Source: Alterileibacterium massiliense
GTDB taxonomy: Bacteria; Bacillota; Clostridia; Peptostreptococcales; Anaerovoracaceae
Direction of reading: 5' to 3'
DNA: 64,000 nt
Assembly: GCF_900104645.1 (NCBI RefSeq)
Contig: NZ_FNWE01000002.1
Coordinates: 759,289 to 823,288, forward strand
Shown: positions 53,251 through 62,286 of the stretch, one piece after another
Layout: each line of letters begins with the position of its first letter
Position numbering within the stretch: position 1 is the first letter of the stretch
The notes under the pieces: generated by a model
The model's input: the letters and a program-made list of their open reading frames with translations, nothing else
The model's database searches: none
Told to the model about the DNA's origin: nothing
Program-made: the position numbers and the translations under genes

Positions 53251-54438
53251 ATGTTTAATAAGAATAAAAAGAATAGAAAAATAAAAAATGAAAATAGAAG
53301 AACAGTTCATAATGGGGGATTTATCTCTAAGCTCGTAACAGAATACAATTTTAGAATACTCGCATATATAATTATTCTTGTAATTTTTGGCTTGGTAATG
53401 GTACTAAGTGCCGGATATTATTCGACTGTTAATCTGAATAATCCAACACCTTTTTATTTTCTAAAAAGACATGGTGCCTATGTTATAACCGGCTTTATAT
53501 GGATGTTTTTACTAGCTGAATATGATTATCATAATTATAAGAAGTTTTCGCTCTGGGCTGTTATTGTAAGTATTATAAGTCTTTGCCTAGTATTTACACC
53601 GCTTGGAATAACTGTAAACTTTGCTACAAGATGGATAGGATATGGCTCATTTAGAATTACACCTAGTGAATTTTCAAAACTCTTTATGATAGTTTTCACA
53701 TCCGCATTTATTGCAGAAAACCCAGCTAAGATAAGGAGCTTCACGCATGGTGTCTTGCCAATTTTGTCAGTGGCATTAATTCATTTCGGTCTTATAGTAA
53801 AACAGCCTAACCTATCAACAGCTATTGTTATAGTGGCTATTATGGTCGGAATAATGTTTGTTGCAGGTTTAAATCCATGGTATTTTGTTGCGGGTGGTGC
53901 TTTAGGAGCAGCAGGAACAGCCTTTATATTGCTAAAGCTTCCTGATTCTCACTGGTATTCAAGATTGACAAATTGGATTGATCCATTTAAAGATTTTCAT
54001 GGTGCAGGTTATCAGCTCTCACAATCAGTTCTTGCTGTAGGGACGGGCGGATTATTTGGAAAGGGGCTTGGAAGAAGCGTCGCAAAAAATCTTTATTTGC
54101 CAGAGCCACAAAATGATTTTATACTTGCAATTATCGCAGAGGAGCTTGGATTTGTGGGAGTAGCTATCCTGCTTATAATATATCTCCTCCTCATATATGA
54201 GGGATTTAAGGTGGCTGCCGGTGCAGGCGATAAGTTAGGAATGTATATGGCGTCAGGAATTACAATAATGCTTGCCCTTCAGGTAATAATCAATGTTGCG
54301 GTTGTTACAGCTTCAATGCCGACAACAGGAATAACGCTTCCATTTATCAGTTATGGCGGAACATCAATATGGGTATTTATGATGTCAATGGGAATTTTAC
54401 TTAATATATCAAGAAAAAAGGGCATTAAGAGAGTGTAA
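53251..54438 (+). CDS. ftsW: SEDS-family septal glycosyltransferase FtsW
   Basis: The 395-residue, ten-helix SEDS protein has the motifs WIGYGSFRITPSEFSKL and QNDFILAIIAEELGFVG, then MPTTGITLPFISYGGTS. It polymerises septal peptidoglycan together with a class B PBP. The cytoplasmic N-terminus is unusually basic (NKKNRKIKNENRRT). It lies between murD and murG. Confidence 0.93.
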   Translation: MFNKNKKNRKIKNENRRTVHNGGFISKLVTEYNFRILAYIIILVIFGLVMVLSAGYYSTVNLNNPTPFYFLKRHGAYVITGFIWMFLLAEYDYHNYKKFSLWAVIVSIISLCLVFTPLGITVNFATRWIGYGSFRITPSEFSKLFMIVFTSAFIAENPAKIRSFTHGVLPILSVALIHFGLIVKQPNLSTAIVIVAIMVGIMFVAGLNPWYFVAGGALGAAGTAFILLKLPDSHWYSRLTNWIDPFKDFHGAGYQLSQSVLAVGTGGLFGKGLGRSVAKNLYLPEPQNDFILAIIAEELGFVGVAILLIIYLLLIYEGFKVAAGAGDKLGMYMASGITIMLALQVIINVAVVTASMPTTGITLPFISYGGTSIWVFMMSMGILLNISRKKGIKRV

Positions 54439-54440
54439 TT

Positions 54441-55553
54441 ATGAAGATAGTTATGACTGGTGGAGGAACGGGCGGACATATTTATCCGGCTCTTGCAATT
54501 GCAGATAAATTTGTTCAAAAACATCCTGAAACAGAAATTATATATATAGGTAGCGAAGACAGGCTTGAGAGGGATATTGTACCAAAGCATGGATATAAGT
54601 TTGAATCTGTCGATACTATGTACCTAGATAGAGATAATCCTCTAAAACTTGTAAAGACAGCCGTTTCTAATATGCGTGGGATTAGACAGGCTAAGAAATT
54701 ACTAAAAAAATATAAACCAGACTTGGTAATTAGCACGGGAGGATATATCAGCATTCCGGTTGTTATATCAGCATCTTCTATGTCAATTCCAATATTTATT
54801 CACGAACAAAATGCCTTCCCCGGTATGGCTAATAAATTTCTTGAAAAATATGCTGATAAAATTTTTCTGGGATTTAATGATGCAAGGGAAAGATTTAAAA
54901 ATAAAGATAAGCTCATATATACAGGAAATCCTGTGAGGGATGATTTTTATAAAATAGATAAAAATTCAGCAAGAAAAGCACTTGGAATAGATGAAGGCAT
55001 ATTTAACATATTTATATTCGGAGGAAGCCTTGGCTCTAAAGTAATTAATAGTATAGGGATTGAAATAATTAAAAAATTTTCACAAAATGAAAATATTCAT
55101 ATTATGCTTGGCACCGGAAATGATATGTACGACGAAGTAATTAGGACCTTAAGAAAAGAAGTTGGGAATTTAGGTAAAAATATTAATATATCTGCATATA
55201 TAAATTATATACCAAATGCAATTTCATCTGCAGATATAGTGATATGTAGAGCGGGAGCTCTATCTGTTGCTGAGATAACAGCTAGCGGAAGACCTGCGAT
55301 ATTTATCCCGTCCCCAAATGTTACAGAAAATCACCAGTATTACAATGCAAAATCCGTGTCTGATAATGGTGGAGCATATCTTGTGGAAGAAGATGAGATG
55401 ACTGCTCATAGAGTAATTGAGAAGATTGAATATTTATATAAAAATCCATATGAGCTTATTGATATGAGAGAAGATAGCAAACATTGTTCAAACCAAGATG
55501 CGACTGAACTGATTTATAAATCCATTACCAAGGAACTTAAAAATGAAAGATAA
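54441..55553 (+). CDS. murG: UDP-GlcNAc:lipid I N-acetylglucosaminyltransferase
   Basis: This 370-residue enzyme converts lipid I to lipid II. TGGGTGGHIYPALAIAD, HEQNAFPGMANK and CRAGALSVAEITASGRP match MurG donor and acceptor sites. It starts 2 bases after ftsW and overlaps ftsQ by 11 bases. No murC or murB follows, unlike in many related clusters. Confidence 0.97.
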   Translation: MKIVMTGGGTGGHIYPALAIADKFVQKHPETEIIYIGSEDRLERDIVPKHGYKFESVDTMYLDRDNPLKLVKTAVSNMRGIRQAKKLLKKYKPDLVISTGGYISIPVVISASSMSIPIFIHEQNAFPGMANKFLEKYADKIFLGFNDARERFKNKDKLIYTGNPVRDDFYKIDKNSARKALGIDEGIFNIFIFGGSLGSKVINSIGIEIIKKFSQNENIHIMLGTGNDMYDEVIRTLRKEVGNLGKNINISAYINYIPNAISSADIVICRAGALSVAEITASGRPAIFIPSPNVTENHQYYNAKSVSDNGGAYLVEEDEMTAHRVIEKIEYLYKNPYELIDMREDSKHCSNQDATELIYKSITKELKNER

Positions 55554-56688
55554 TACTACAGGCTTATTTGATGAAGAAGTAAATGCAGAAGAAATAAAGG
55601 AAATACTTACAGAGGGAAGCAGTCTAATCGAAGGCGAAGAAGAATATTTGCGAGATGATGAGAATATCGTTAATCTTGATGATGATTATGAAGAATTTGC
55701 CAGAACTGAACCCGATGATTTTTTCTATGAAGAAAATTCATATGAAGAAAGCCCTTTTTTAGAGGGAGAAGAAAATCAAAAAGATAATAGAAAAGCTCTA
55801 AACGAGGGAATGAATCTAAAAGATAATAAGGAATCAAATGAAGAATTAAAAAAAGAATCAGAGAAGGATATAAAAGAGCAAGAAATTGGAGAAAATGAGC
55901 AAAATAAAGAAATAGACAAAGAACTTGAAGAGATATTAGATAGAATAAAAAAAAGAAAAGAGGAAAGAAAAGAAAAAAATAGAAAAAGAAGGAATTTATT
56001 TATAATAGCAGGAATAATTATTGGCTTATTTATACTCTCCTTTACCAAATTAGTGAATGTTGATAGAGTCGTTGTAAAAGGCAATAATTACTTCTTAGAT
56101 AGCGAGATAATAAGTATGGCTCATGTAAAGATGGGTAATAATTTAATATATAAGCCGGGGAAGATAAGGATTAAATCTTATTTACTTCAAAATCCATACA
56201 TAGAAAAGGTAAAGGTTCATAGAAGGCTTCCGAGCACCCTAGTTATAAAAGTAAAGGAAAGAGAGCAGATGGCAGCCATTCCTTATGATGGTAAATATAT
56301 AGTCACCGATAGTGATAGAATTGTCCTTAGAAAGACGACGGATATGCCACATCTAACAGTAATTGAGGGTGTAAAAATTAAAAAAATGAAGCTAGCCAAA
56401 GAGCTAGAGGGTGAAAATAGCAAACATCTAAATGATTCATATGAGATTTTGAATTTAATGAAGGACCATAAACTATTTTTTAAAAAAATCATAGTAGATG
56501 GGGATAAGACAACCATATATATTTACGATAATTTAATATGCACAGGAATGACATCTGATATAAAAACTATGATTGAAAAAAATAGGATGCAGGAAATATT
56601 AAAAACATTGATAGATAAAGGGGTTAAGCGTGGCAGAATTGTCGTAAGCGAGAATGGATACGCCACATATATACCTACATTCAACTAG
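55543..56688 (+). CDS. ftsQ: FtsQ/DivIB cell-division protein
   Basis: The 381-residue protein has a long acidic cytoplasmic N-terminus (about 140 residues, Glu- and Asp-rich), a basic stretch KKRKEERKEKNRKRR and one helix (LFIIAGIIIGLFILSF). An extracellular POTRA domain (LVNVDRVVVKGNNYFLD) and beta domain follow. It joins FtsL and DivIC in the divisome. The acidic N-terminal extension is longer than usual. Confidence 0.85.
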   Translation: MKDNTTGLFDEEVNAEEIKEILTEGSSLIEGEEEYLRDDENIVNLDDDYEEFARTEPDDFFYEENSYEESPFLEGEENQKDNRKALNEGMNLKDNKESNEELKKESEKDIKEQEIGENEQNKEIDKELEEILDRIKKRKEERKEKNRKRRNLFIIAGIIIGLFILSFTKLVNVDRVVVKGNNYFLDSEIISMAHVKMGNNLIYKPGKIRIKSYLLQNPYIEKVKVHRRLPSTLVIKVKEREQMAAIPYDGKYIVTDSDRIVLRKTTDMPHLTVIEGVKIKKMKLAKELEGENSKHLNDSYEILNLMKDHKLFFKKIIVDGDKTTIYIYDNLICTGMTSDIKTMIEKNRMQEILKTLIDKGVKRGRIVVSENGYATYIPTFN

Positions 56689-56758
56689 ACAATAAAAGCG
56701 TAGATATGGTGGTTTTATTTACGATAAACATATATATGTTGTAAAAAAATCAAAAAAA

Positions 56759-56788
56759 TTGACAAAAACATTGATTTACAGCCATATT
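56759..56788 (+). promoter_or_regulatory. Candidate promoter of ftsZ
   Basis: TTGACA at 56759-56764 and CATATT at 56783-56788 with an 18-base spacer lie 64 bases before ftsZ. The preceding 160-base gap contains no terminator, so ftsZ may be read both from here and from upstream. Confidence 0.55.
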
Positions 56789-56852
56789 TTTGGTGCATTT
56801 AATACATTATTATGTTATTATTCAAATATAACTAAATGGAGGAAGGAGCATT

Positions 56853-57998
56853 ATGATGGAATTTGTTTCGGATTTGGTATCAGATCAGACAGCTGCAGCG
56901 ATTATTAAAGTTGTAGGCGTAGGCGGAGGCGGTTGCAACGCTATCAATAGAATGGTCGATGCTGAAATGCGTGGGGTAACATTTATTGCAGTTAATACAG
57001 ATAAACAGGCGTTGTCAAAGTGCAAGGCTGAGATAAAAATTCAAATTGGAGAAAAGATAACAGGCGGAAGAGGAGCTGGGGCTAATCCAGAAGTTGGTCA
57101 AAAGGCTGCCGAAGAAACCTTAGAAGAGATAAATACATATCTTCAAGATGCCGATATGGTATTCATCACAGCTGGAATGGGAGGAGGAACAGGAACAGGT
57201 GCAGCTCCTGTTATTGCAAAAGCATCGATGGACGCTGGAGCTTTAACTGTTGCAGTTGTAACAAAACCTTTCTCATTTGAGGGTAAGAAGCGTTGGAATA
57301 GAGCAAATAAAGGAATTAATTACATAAAGAATTTTGTTGATTCACTGGTAGTTATTCCTAATGACAAGTTGATTGATTCAAGTGAAAGTAATACATCTAT
57401 GCTTGAAGCATTCTCAATGGCTGATGATGTACTAAGACAGGGCGTGCAAGGAATTTCAGATTTAATTTCTGAATATGGACTTGTAAATGTTGACTTTGCA
57501 GATGTCAAAGCTATTATGGAAGGCAGAGGAATTGCACACATGGGTGTCGGCCGTGGTTCTGGTGAAGATAAGATTGATCAGGCAGTTAAGATGGCTGTAA
57601 ACAGTCCGCTTCTTGAGACATCAATAAGCGGTGCAAAATCAATTCTCCTATATGTTGCAGGTGGATATGATATGGGAATGTTAGACATCAGCAAGATAGC
57701 TTCTAAGATTCAAGATGAAGCAGATCCTGATGCAAATATCATCTTTGGTGCTACAGTAGATGAAGACTCGACCGACAAGATTACAGTAACTCTCATTGCA
57801 ACAGATTTCGCATCTCAGGGAGACCTAATTACCGATGAAGATATAGAAAATGTATCTTCTTCACATGGTAAAGCCGTTCAGACTCCAGATGGTCTTGAAG
57901 GATATGAGATGGATATGAGTGACATTATGTCAACGGAGAAGATGTCAACTGGAAATGGTCAATCATCAGTATTTGATGTTCCGGATTTCCTCAAATAG
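56853..57998 (+). CDS. ftsZ: Cell division GTPase FtsZ
   Basis: This 381-residue tubulin homologue forms the Z ring. [14 protein letters not shown], the tubulin signature [13 protein letters not shown] and [11 protein letters not shown] are present. The C-terminal peptide ends VFDVPDFLK, a conserved partner-binding tail. GGAGGAAGGAG precedes the ATG. ftsA is absent next to it. Confidence 0.98.
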   Translation: MMEFVSDLVSDQTAAAIIKVVGVGGGGCNAINRMVDAEMRGVTFIAVNTDKQALSKCKAEIKIQIGEKITGGRGAGANPEVGQKAAEETLEEINTYLQDADMVFITAGMGGGTGTGAAPVIAKASMDAGALTVAVVTKPFSFEGKKRWNRANKGINYIKNFVDSLVVIPNDKLIDSSESNTSMLEAFSMADDVLRQGVQGISDLISEYGLVNVDFADVKAIMEGRGIAHMGVGRGSGEDKIDQAVKMAVNSPLLETSISGAKSILLYVAGGYDMGMLDISKIASKIQDEADPDANIIFGATVDEDSTDKITVTLIATDFASQGDLITDEDIENVSSSHGKAVQTPDGLEGYEMDMSDIMSTEKMSTGNGQSSVFDVPDFLK

Positions 57999-58014
57999 TA
58001 TAATAATCTAAGAA

Positions 58015-58818
58015 ATGCACTCGAGGATAGAGTCAGAAGACAACAACAAAATTAAGCTTATTAGAAAGCTTCGTAGTAAGAAGTTTAGAGATTCCATTGG
58101 AAAATTTACGATCGAGGGCATTAATCTGGTGTCAGAAGCAATTAGACATCAGATTTCCCTCGATTTTCTGATTATTTCTGAATCAACAATCAAGAATAAT
58201 AATGATAAAGAAATAATTGCCTTATTGGACAGTGCAGATTGTGAGATATTTACCCTTGAGGACAGAGCATTTGAAAGATTGACTGAGGCTGAACATGGAG
58301 TTCAGGTTATTGGTATAATTTCGAAAAAAGTTTTTGATGAAAGCTTATATCCTCCTTTATTAACGGATGATAATATCTTAATTTTGGACAGACTACAGGA
58401 CCCCGGTAATATGGGAACAGTTTTAAGGACTGCATATGCAGCAGGATATAAAAGGGTCTATATATTAAAAGGATCTGCCGATATATATTCGCCAAAGGTA
58501 CTTAGAGCAAGCGTAGGTGCGATATTTAATATCAACATTTTACTTATTGATGATGTAAAGACGCTACTTGAACTTGACGAAATAAAATCAAGAAATGTCG
58601 TTGTTACAGTTCCGAGCGGAGGAGTTCCATATTATAAGACAGAGATTTCCAAGGGGATAGCACTTGTAATTGGAAATGAGGGCAAGGGAATTTCTAATGA
58701 ACTTATAAATAGTTCTGATACCAGAGTAAGCATACCAATGAATGAGGGAATTGAGTCTTTAAACGCAGGGATTGCAGCTGCAATTCTTATGTATGAGAGC
58801 GTTCGTAATAGAGATTAA
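58015..58818 (+). CDS. TrmH/SpoU-family RNA methyltransferase
   Basis: The 267-residue SPOUT enzyme begins with the KLIRKLRSKKFRDSIGKFTI RNA-binding region. It has the SPOUT knot motifs LDRLQDPGNMGTVLRTA, LVIGNEGKGIS and IPMNEGIESLNAGIAAAIL. It likely 2'-O-methylates 23S rRNA or tRNA. It lies 16 bases after ftsZ. Confidence 0.92.
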   Translation: MHSRIESEDNNKIKLIRKLRSKKFRDSIGKFTIEGINLVSEAIRHQISLDFLIISESTIKNNNDKEIIALLDSADCEIFTLEDRAFERLTEAEHGVQVIGIISKKVFDESLYPPLLTDDNILILDRLQDPGNMGTVLRTAYAAGYKRVYILKGSADIYSPKVLRASVGAIFNINILLIDDVKTLLELDEIKSRNVVVTVPSGGVPYYKTEISKGIALVIGNEGKGISNELINSSDTRVSIPMNEGIESLNAGIAAAILMYESVRNRD

Positions 58819-58837
58819 AATAATAAGGAGCAAAAAA

Positions 58838-59314
58838 ATGGAAGTTACGAAGAACATAGCAGATGTTACTATTGCCGGAGCAAAATATACGCTTTCTGGT
58901 GAAAAAACTGAAGAAAAAATCAAAGAAATTGCAAATTATGTAGATGAAGAGCTTACTAGAACAAGTGAAATGCTCGGCACAAATCCTAATTTCAAGTCAG
59001 CAGTACTTACCTGCGTTAATATGGCTGAGAAATTAATGGATAATAGCGATCTTCTTCTTAAGGTTCAAGCAGAAAAACATCAACTTGATAATGATGTAAA
59101 ACACTATGTCAACCTTTGGGAAAGTGCAAAAAGACAGGTAACTGAGCTTCAAGCAAAGATCGGTGATGAAAATGATAAACAAGTTCAGGATGATGAGAAA
59201 TATAAGGAACTTGAAGAAAAATGCACAGAGATGGAAAATGCTTATTTCGATTTACAGATGGAAAATGTAAATCTCAAAAATGAGATGAGAAGTCTCAAAA
59301 AAATGAGAGGCTAA
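58838..59314 (+). CDS. zapA: Cell division protein ZapA
   Basis: This 158-residue protein has an N-terminal ZapA domain (VTIAGAKYTLSGEKTEEKIK) and a long coiled-coil (residues about 80-155). It bundles FtsZ filaments. The ATG at 58838 was chosen for AAGGAG 7 bases upstream; the frame is open earlier only inside the methyltransferase gene. Its place between ftsZ and mutS2 is common in clostridia. Confidence 0.88.
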   Translation: MEVTKNIADVTIAGAKYTLSGEKTEEKIKEIANYVDEELTRTSEMLGTNPNFKSAVLTCVNMAEKLMDNSDLLLKVQAEKHQLDNDVKHYVNLWESAKRQVTELQAKIGDENDKQVQDDEKYKELEEKCTEMENAYFDLQMENVNLKNEMRSLKKMRG

Positions 59315-59357
59315 GAGAGGCTAAGATAGAATATTAAAAAATTACGGAAATGATTAT

Positions 59358-61751
59358 ATGAAAACTGGTATATCTACTTCCATTGAATTAAATAAGATAT
59401 TGTCAATGCTGGCTGAATATACCGGCACCGAAATGGTGCATAAAAAAGCATTAGAATTAGTGCCTTTTGAAGATGAACGCATGATTAGAGAAGCTTTAAC
59501 GGAAACTGCCGAGGGAGTTTCCGTTATTCTATGTAAAGGAGTAATGCCAATAAGCTCAATCAAGGATATAAGAGAAGTTCTTGAGATGGCTAGAAAAGGC
59601 AGGATTTTATCCATAAAGGATCTTATTTATATAAGAAGTGGCTTAAAAAATGCAAGAGAGCTGAAAACCTTTTTATCATCTGATATTACCAACATAAATC
59701 ATATTAAAGAAATAAGTGATTTAATAGAGGTACTTTTGGAACTAGAAAATTCTTTATATAAAAATATTATATCTGAGAATGAAATATCAGATTTTGCTTC
59801 TCATGAGCTTGCTGAAATAAGAAGAGGCATAAGAGAAAAAAATGAAAAGATTAGATTAAAATTAGCAGGATATGCGGTTGCTGATTCTAAGTATATGCAG
59901 GAAGGACTTGTTACAGTTAGAAATGGAAGATATGTTATTCCTGTAAAAAAAGAATATGCCTCTCAGGTTAGGGGTATAATTCAGGATAGAAGCAGTAGCG
60001 GAGCAACTATTTTCATAGAACCGCAAGCTATAGTAGATTTAAATAACGATTTAAGGCAGTTAAAGATAGATGAAGAAATAGAGATCAATAGGATTCTTTC
60101 AAAATATACAGATGAAGTTGCGAGGAATTACTATTCAATATTAAACAATCAGGACTTAGTTGAAAAGCTGGATCTTATAAATGCTAAGAGCAGGCTTGCC
60201 ATAAGCATGGAAGCCATTTGTCCTGATGTAAACACAGATGGAAGAATTAATATTATTTCAGGAAGACATCCGCTTATTAAAAGTGATGAGGTTGTTCCTA
60301 TTGATTTAAGCCTTGGCGATAAATTTACAAGCTTGTTAATAACCGGACCAAATACAGGAGGAAAGACAGTAACATTAAAAACCATCGGTCTATTTTCTCT
60401 GATGATAAAATGCGGATTACATATTCCATGTAGTGAGGGAAGCGAAATTGCGATATTTAAAGATATATTTGCAGACATTGGCGATGAACAGAGCATTGAG
60501 CAGAGCCTGAGCACTTTTTCATCTCATATGAAGAAAATTGTTAATATATTAAATCATGCAAGTAGCGACTCACTAGTCTTATTAGATGAACTTGGAGCGG
60601 GAACTGATCCGGCTGAGGGTGCCGCCCTAGGAATTTCGATACTTGAAGCACTTAAAGACAAAGGGGCGAAGATAGTAGCGACAACGCATTATACAGAATT
60701 AAAAAAATATGCAATAGAAACTGACTTTGTAGAAAATGCTTCTATGGAATTTGATATAGAAACCCTTTCACCTACATATAAGCTTAGACTTGGCTTGCCG
60801 GGCAAATCAAATGCCTTTGAGATTTCAAAAAGGCTTGGAATAAATCCCTTAGTCATAGAAAATGCTAAGAAAATCCTAGATGCAAATGAACTTGATTTTG
60901 AAAATGCAGTTAATCTAATCGAAAAAAATAAAATCAATTCTGAGCACGAACTTAAGGAGGCGGAAGAATTAAGATATAAAGCTGAGGTAAGGCTGAGAAG
61001 TGCTGATATAGAGATAAAGAAAATAGAAGAAAAAAGGAAGAAGATAATTGATAAAGCTAAAATTGAGGCTCTTGAAATAATCAGAGATGCAAAGAAAAGT
61101 GGAGATGAAATTATAAGAGAGCTTAAGAAAGAAAAAAATAATTATTCCAACAATTCTTCAGCAGATATTATAAAAATATCAAATAATGCAAGAGATGAAT
61201 TTAAAAAATTAGAGAAAAAGAATAAAATTGAAGAACAAACACCAGGTATTTCAAGCATAAAAAGACTTACAAGAGATACTGCACAGATAGGTATGCGTGT
61301 AAAAGCCCTCAATATAAATCAGAATGGTCTTATCGAGTCAATAAGCGATGATGGAAGAAAAGCCAAAATTAAAATAGGCTCGTTAAATATGGATATAGAC
61401 CTTAGCGACTTAATCTCAATTGAGGATAATAAATCAAAGAAAAAAGATAAAAATAGAAGCGGATATGTGTCTGCAAGAAAGATTTATAAAGATAAGACAA
61501 AGAGCATAAGTCCTGAAATCAATGTAATCGGTAAAAATTTAGATGACGCGATTCAAATTGTTGAAAAACACCTCGATGACTCAACTATGGCTGGTCTTAG
61601 CAAAATTACAATAATTCATGGCAGAGGAGAGGGAATATTGAGAGATGGCATCAGAAAATTTTTAGGCACTAATGGACAGGTTAAATCATTTACCAAAGCC
61701 TCTTATGATAATGGAGGAGATGGTGCTACCGTTGTAATATTAAAGGAGTAG
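59358..61751 (+). CDS. mutS2: Endonuclease MutS2
   Basis: The 797-residue protein has a MutS-type ATPase: Walker A GPNTGGKTVTLK, Walker B LVLLDELGAGTDPAEG and ATTHYTELKKYA. A coiled-coil follows, then a KOW-like segment (IGMRVKALNINQNGLIESIS) and a C-terminal Smr nuclease domain (IIHGRGEGILRDGI). It acts on branched DNA or collided ribosomes rather than in mismatch repair. The length is standard. Confidence 0.96.
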   Translation: MKTGISTSIELNKILSMLAEYTGTEMVHKKALELVPFEDERMIREALTETAEGVSVILCKGVMPISSIKDIREVLEMARKGRILSIKDLIYIRSGLKNARELKTFLSSDITNINHIKEISDLIEVLLELENSLYKNIISENEISDFASHELAEIRRGIREKNEKIRLKLAGYAVADSKYMQEGLVTVRNGRYVIPVKKEYASQVRGIIQDRSSSGATIFIEPQAIVDLNNDLRQLKIDEEIEINRILSKYTDEVARNYYSILNNQDLVEKLDLINAKSRLAISMEAICPDVNTDGRINIISGRHPLIKSDEVVPIDLSLGDKFTSLLITGPNTGGKTVTLKTIGLFSLMIKCGLHIPCSEGSEIAIFKDIFADIGDEQSIEQSLSTFSSHMKKIVNILNHASSDSLVLLDELGAGTDPAEGAALGISILEALKDKGAKIVATTHYTELKKYAIETDFVENASMEFDIETLSPTYKLRLGLPGKSNAFEISKRLGINPLVIENAKKILDANELDFENAVNLIEKNKINSEHELKEAEELRYKAEVRLRSADIEIKKIEEKRKKIIDKAKIEALEIIRDAKKSGDEIIRELKKEKNNYSNNSSADIIKISNNARDEFKKLEKKNKIEEQTPGISSIKRLTRDTAQIGMRVKALNINQNGLIESISDDGRKAKIKIGSLNMDIDLSDLISIEDNKSKKKDKNRSGYVSARKIYKDKTKSISPEINVIGKNLDDAIQIVEKHLDDSTMAGLSKITIIHGRGEGILRDGIRKFLGTNGQVKSFTKASYDNGGDGATVVILKE

Positions 61752-61753
61752 GA

Positions 61754-62227
61754 ATGTACATTATTTCTAAATGTCTAATCGGAATAAATTGCAAATATAA
61801 TGGGGGAAATAATAAGAATGATGATGTTATAAAATTTTGCGAGAACAAGGCGTTTGTTGGAGTATGTCCCGAATGTGATGCTGGACTAGGAACCCCAAGA
61901 ATACCATCAGAAATTTCTTTGGCTTTGCCCGCCGATAAAAAAAAGAGGATAGTAAATAGAGAGGGTAAAGATCTTACAAAGGAATTTACTCTAGGTAGCA
62001 AGATTTCATATGATAAGGCATTAAAATCAGCAAGAGAAGTTAATCAAAGGATTGAAGGTGCTATTTTAAAATCCAAAAGTCCCTCGTGCGGAGTAGGAAT
62101 GATATATGATGGGACTTTTACGGGGACGCTTATAGAAGGAAATGGAGTTTTTGCAGATTTACTAATTGATAAATCAATACCAGTATATACAGAAAAGAAT
62201 TTTAAAAATTTTATCATTGATAAATAA
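61754..62227 (+). CDS. DUF523 protein
   Basis: The 157-residue protein contains the conserved cysteine pattern of DUF523: SKCLIGINCKYNG, GVCPECDAGLGTPR and LKSKSPSCGVGMIYDGTF. The cysteines probably bind a metal or sulfur species. It starts 2 bases after mutS2. Function unknown. Confidence 0.9.
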   Translation: MYIISKCLIGINCKYNGGNNKNDDVIKFCENKAFVGVCPECDAGLGTPRIPSEISLALPADKKKRIVNREGKDLTKEFTLGSKISYDKALKSAREVNQRIEGAILKSKSPSCGVGMIYDGTFTGTLIEGNGVFADLLIDKSIPVYTEKNFKNFIIDK

Positions 62228-62286
62228 AAATATATAAATAATAATATATAAATAAAAACAAGAATTATATGGAGAAAAATTAAAAT

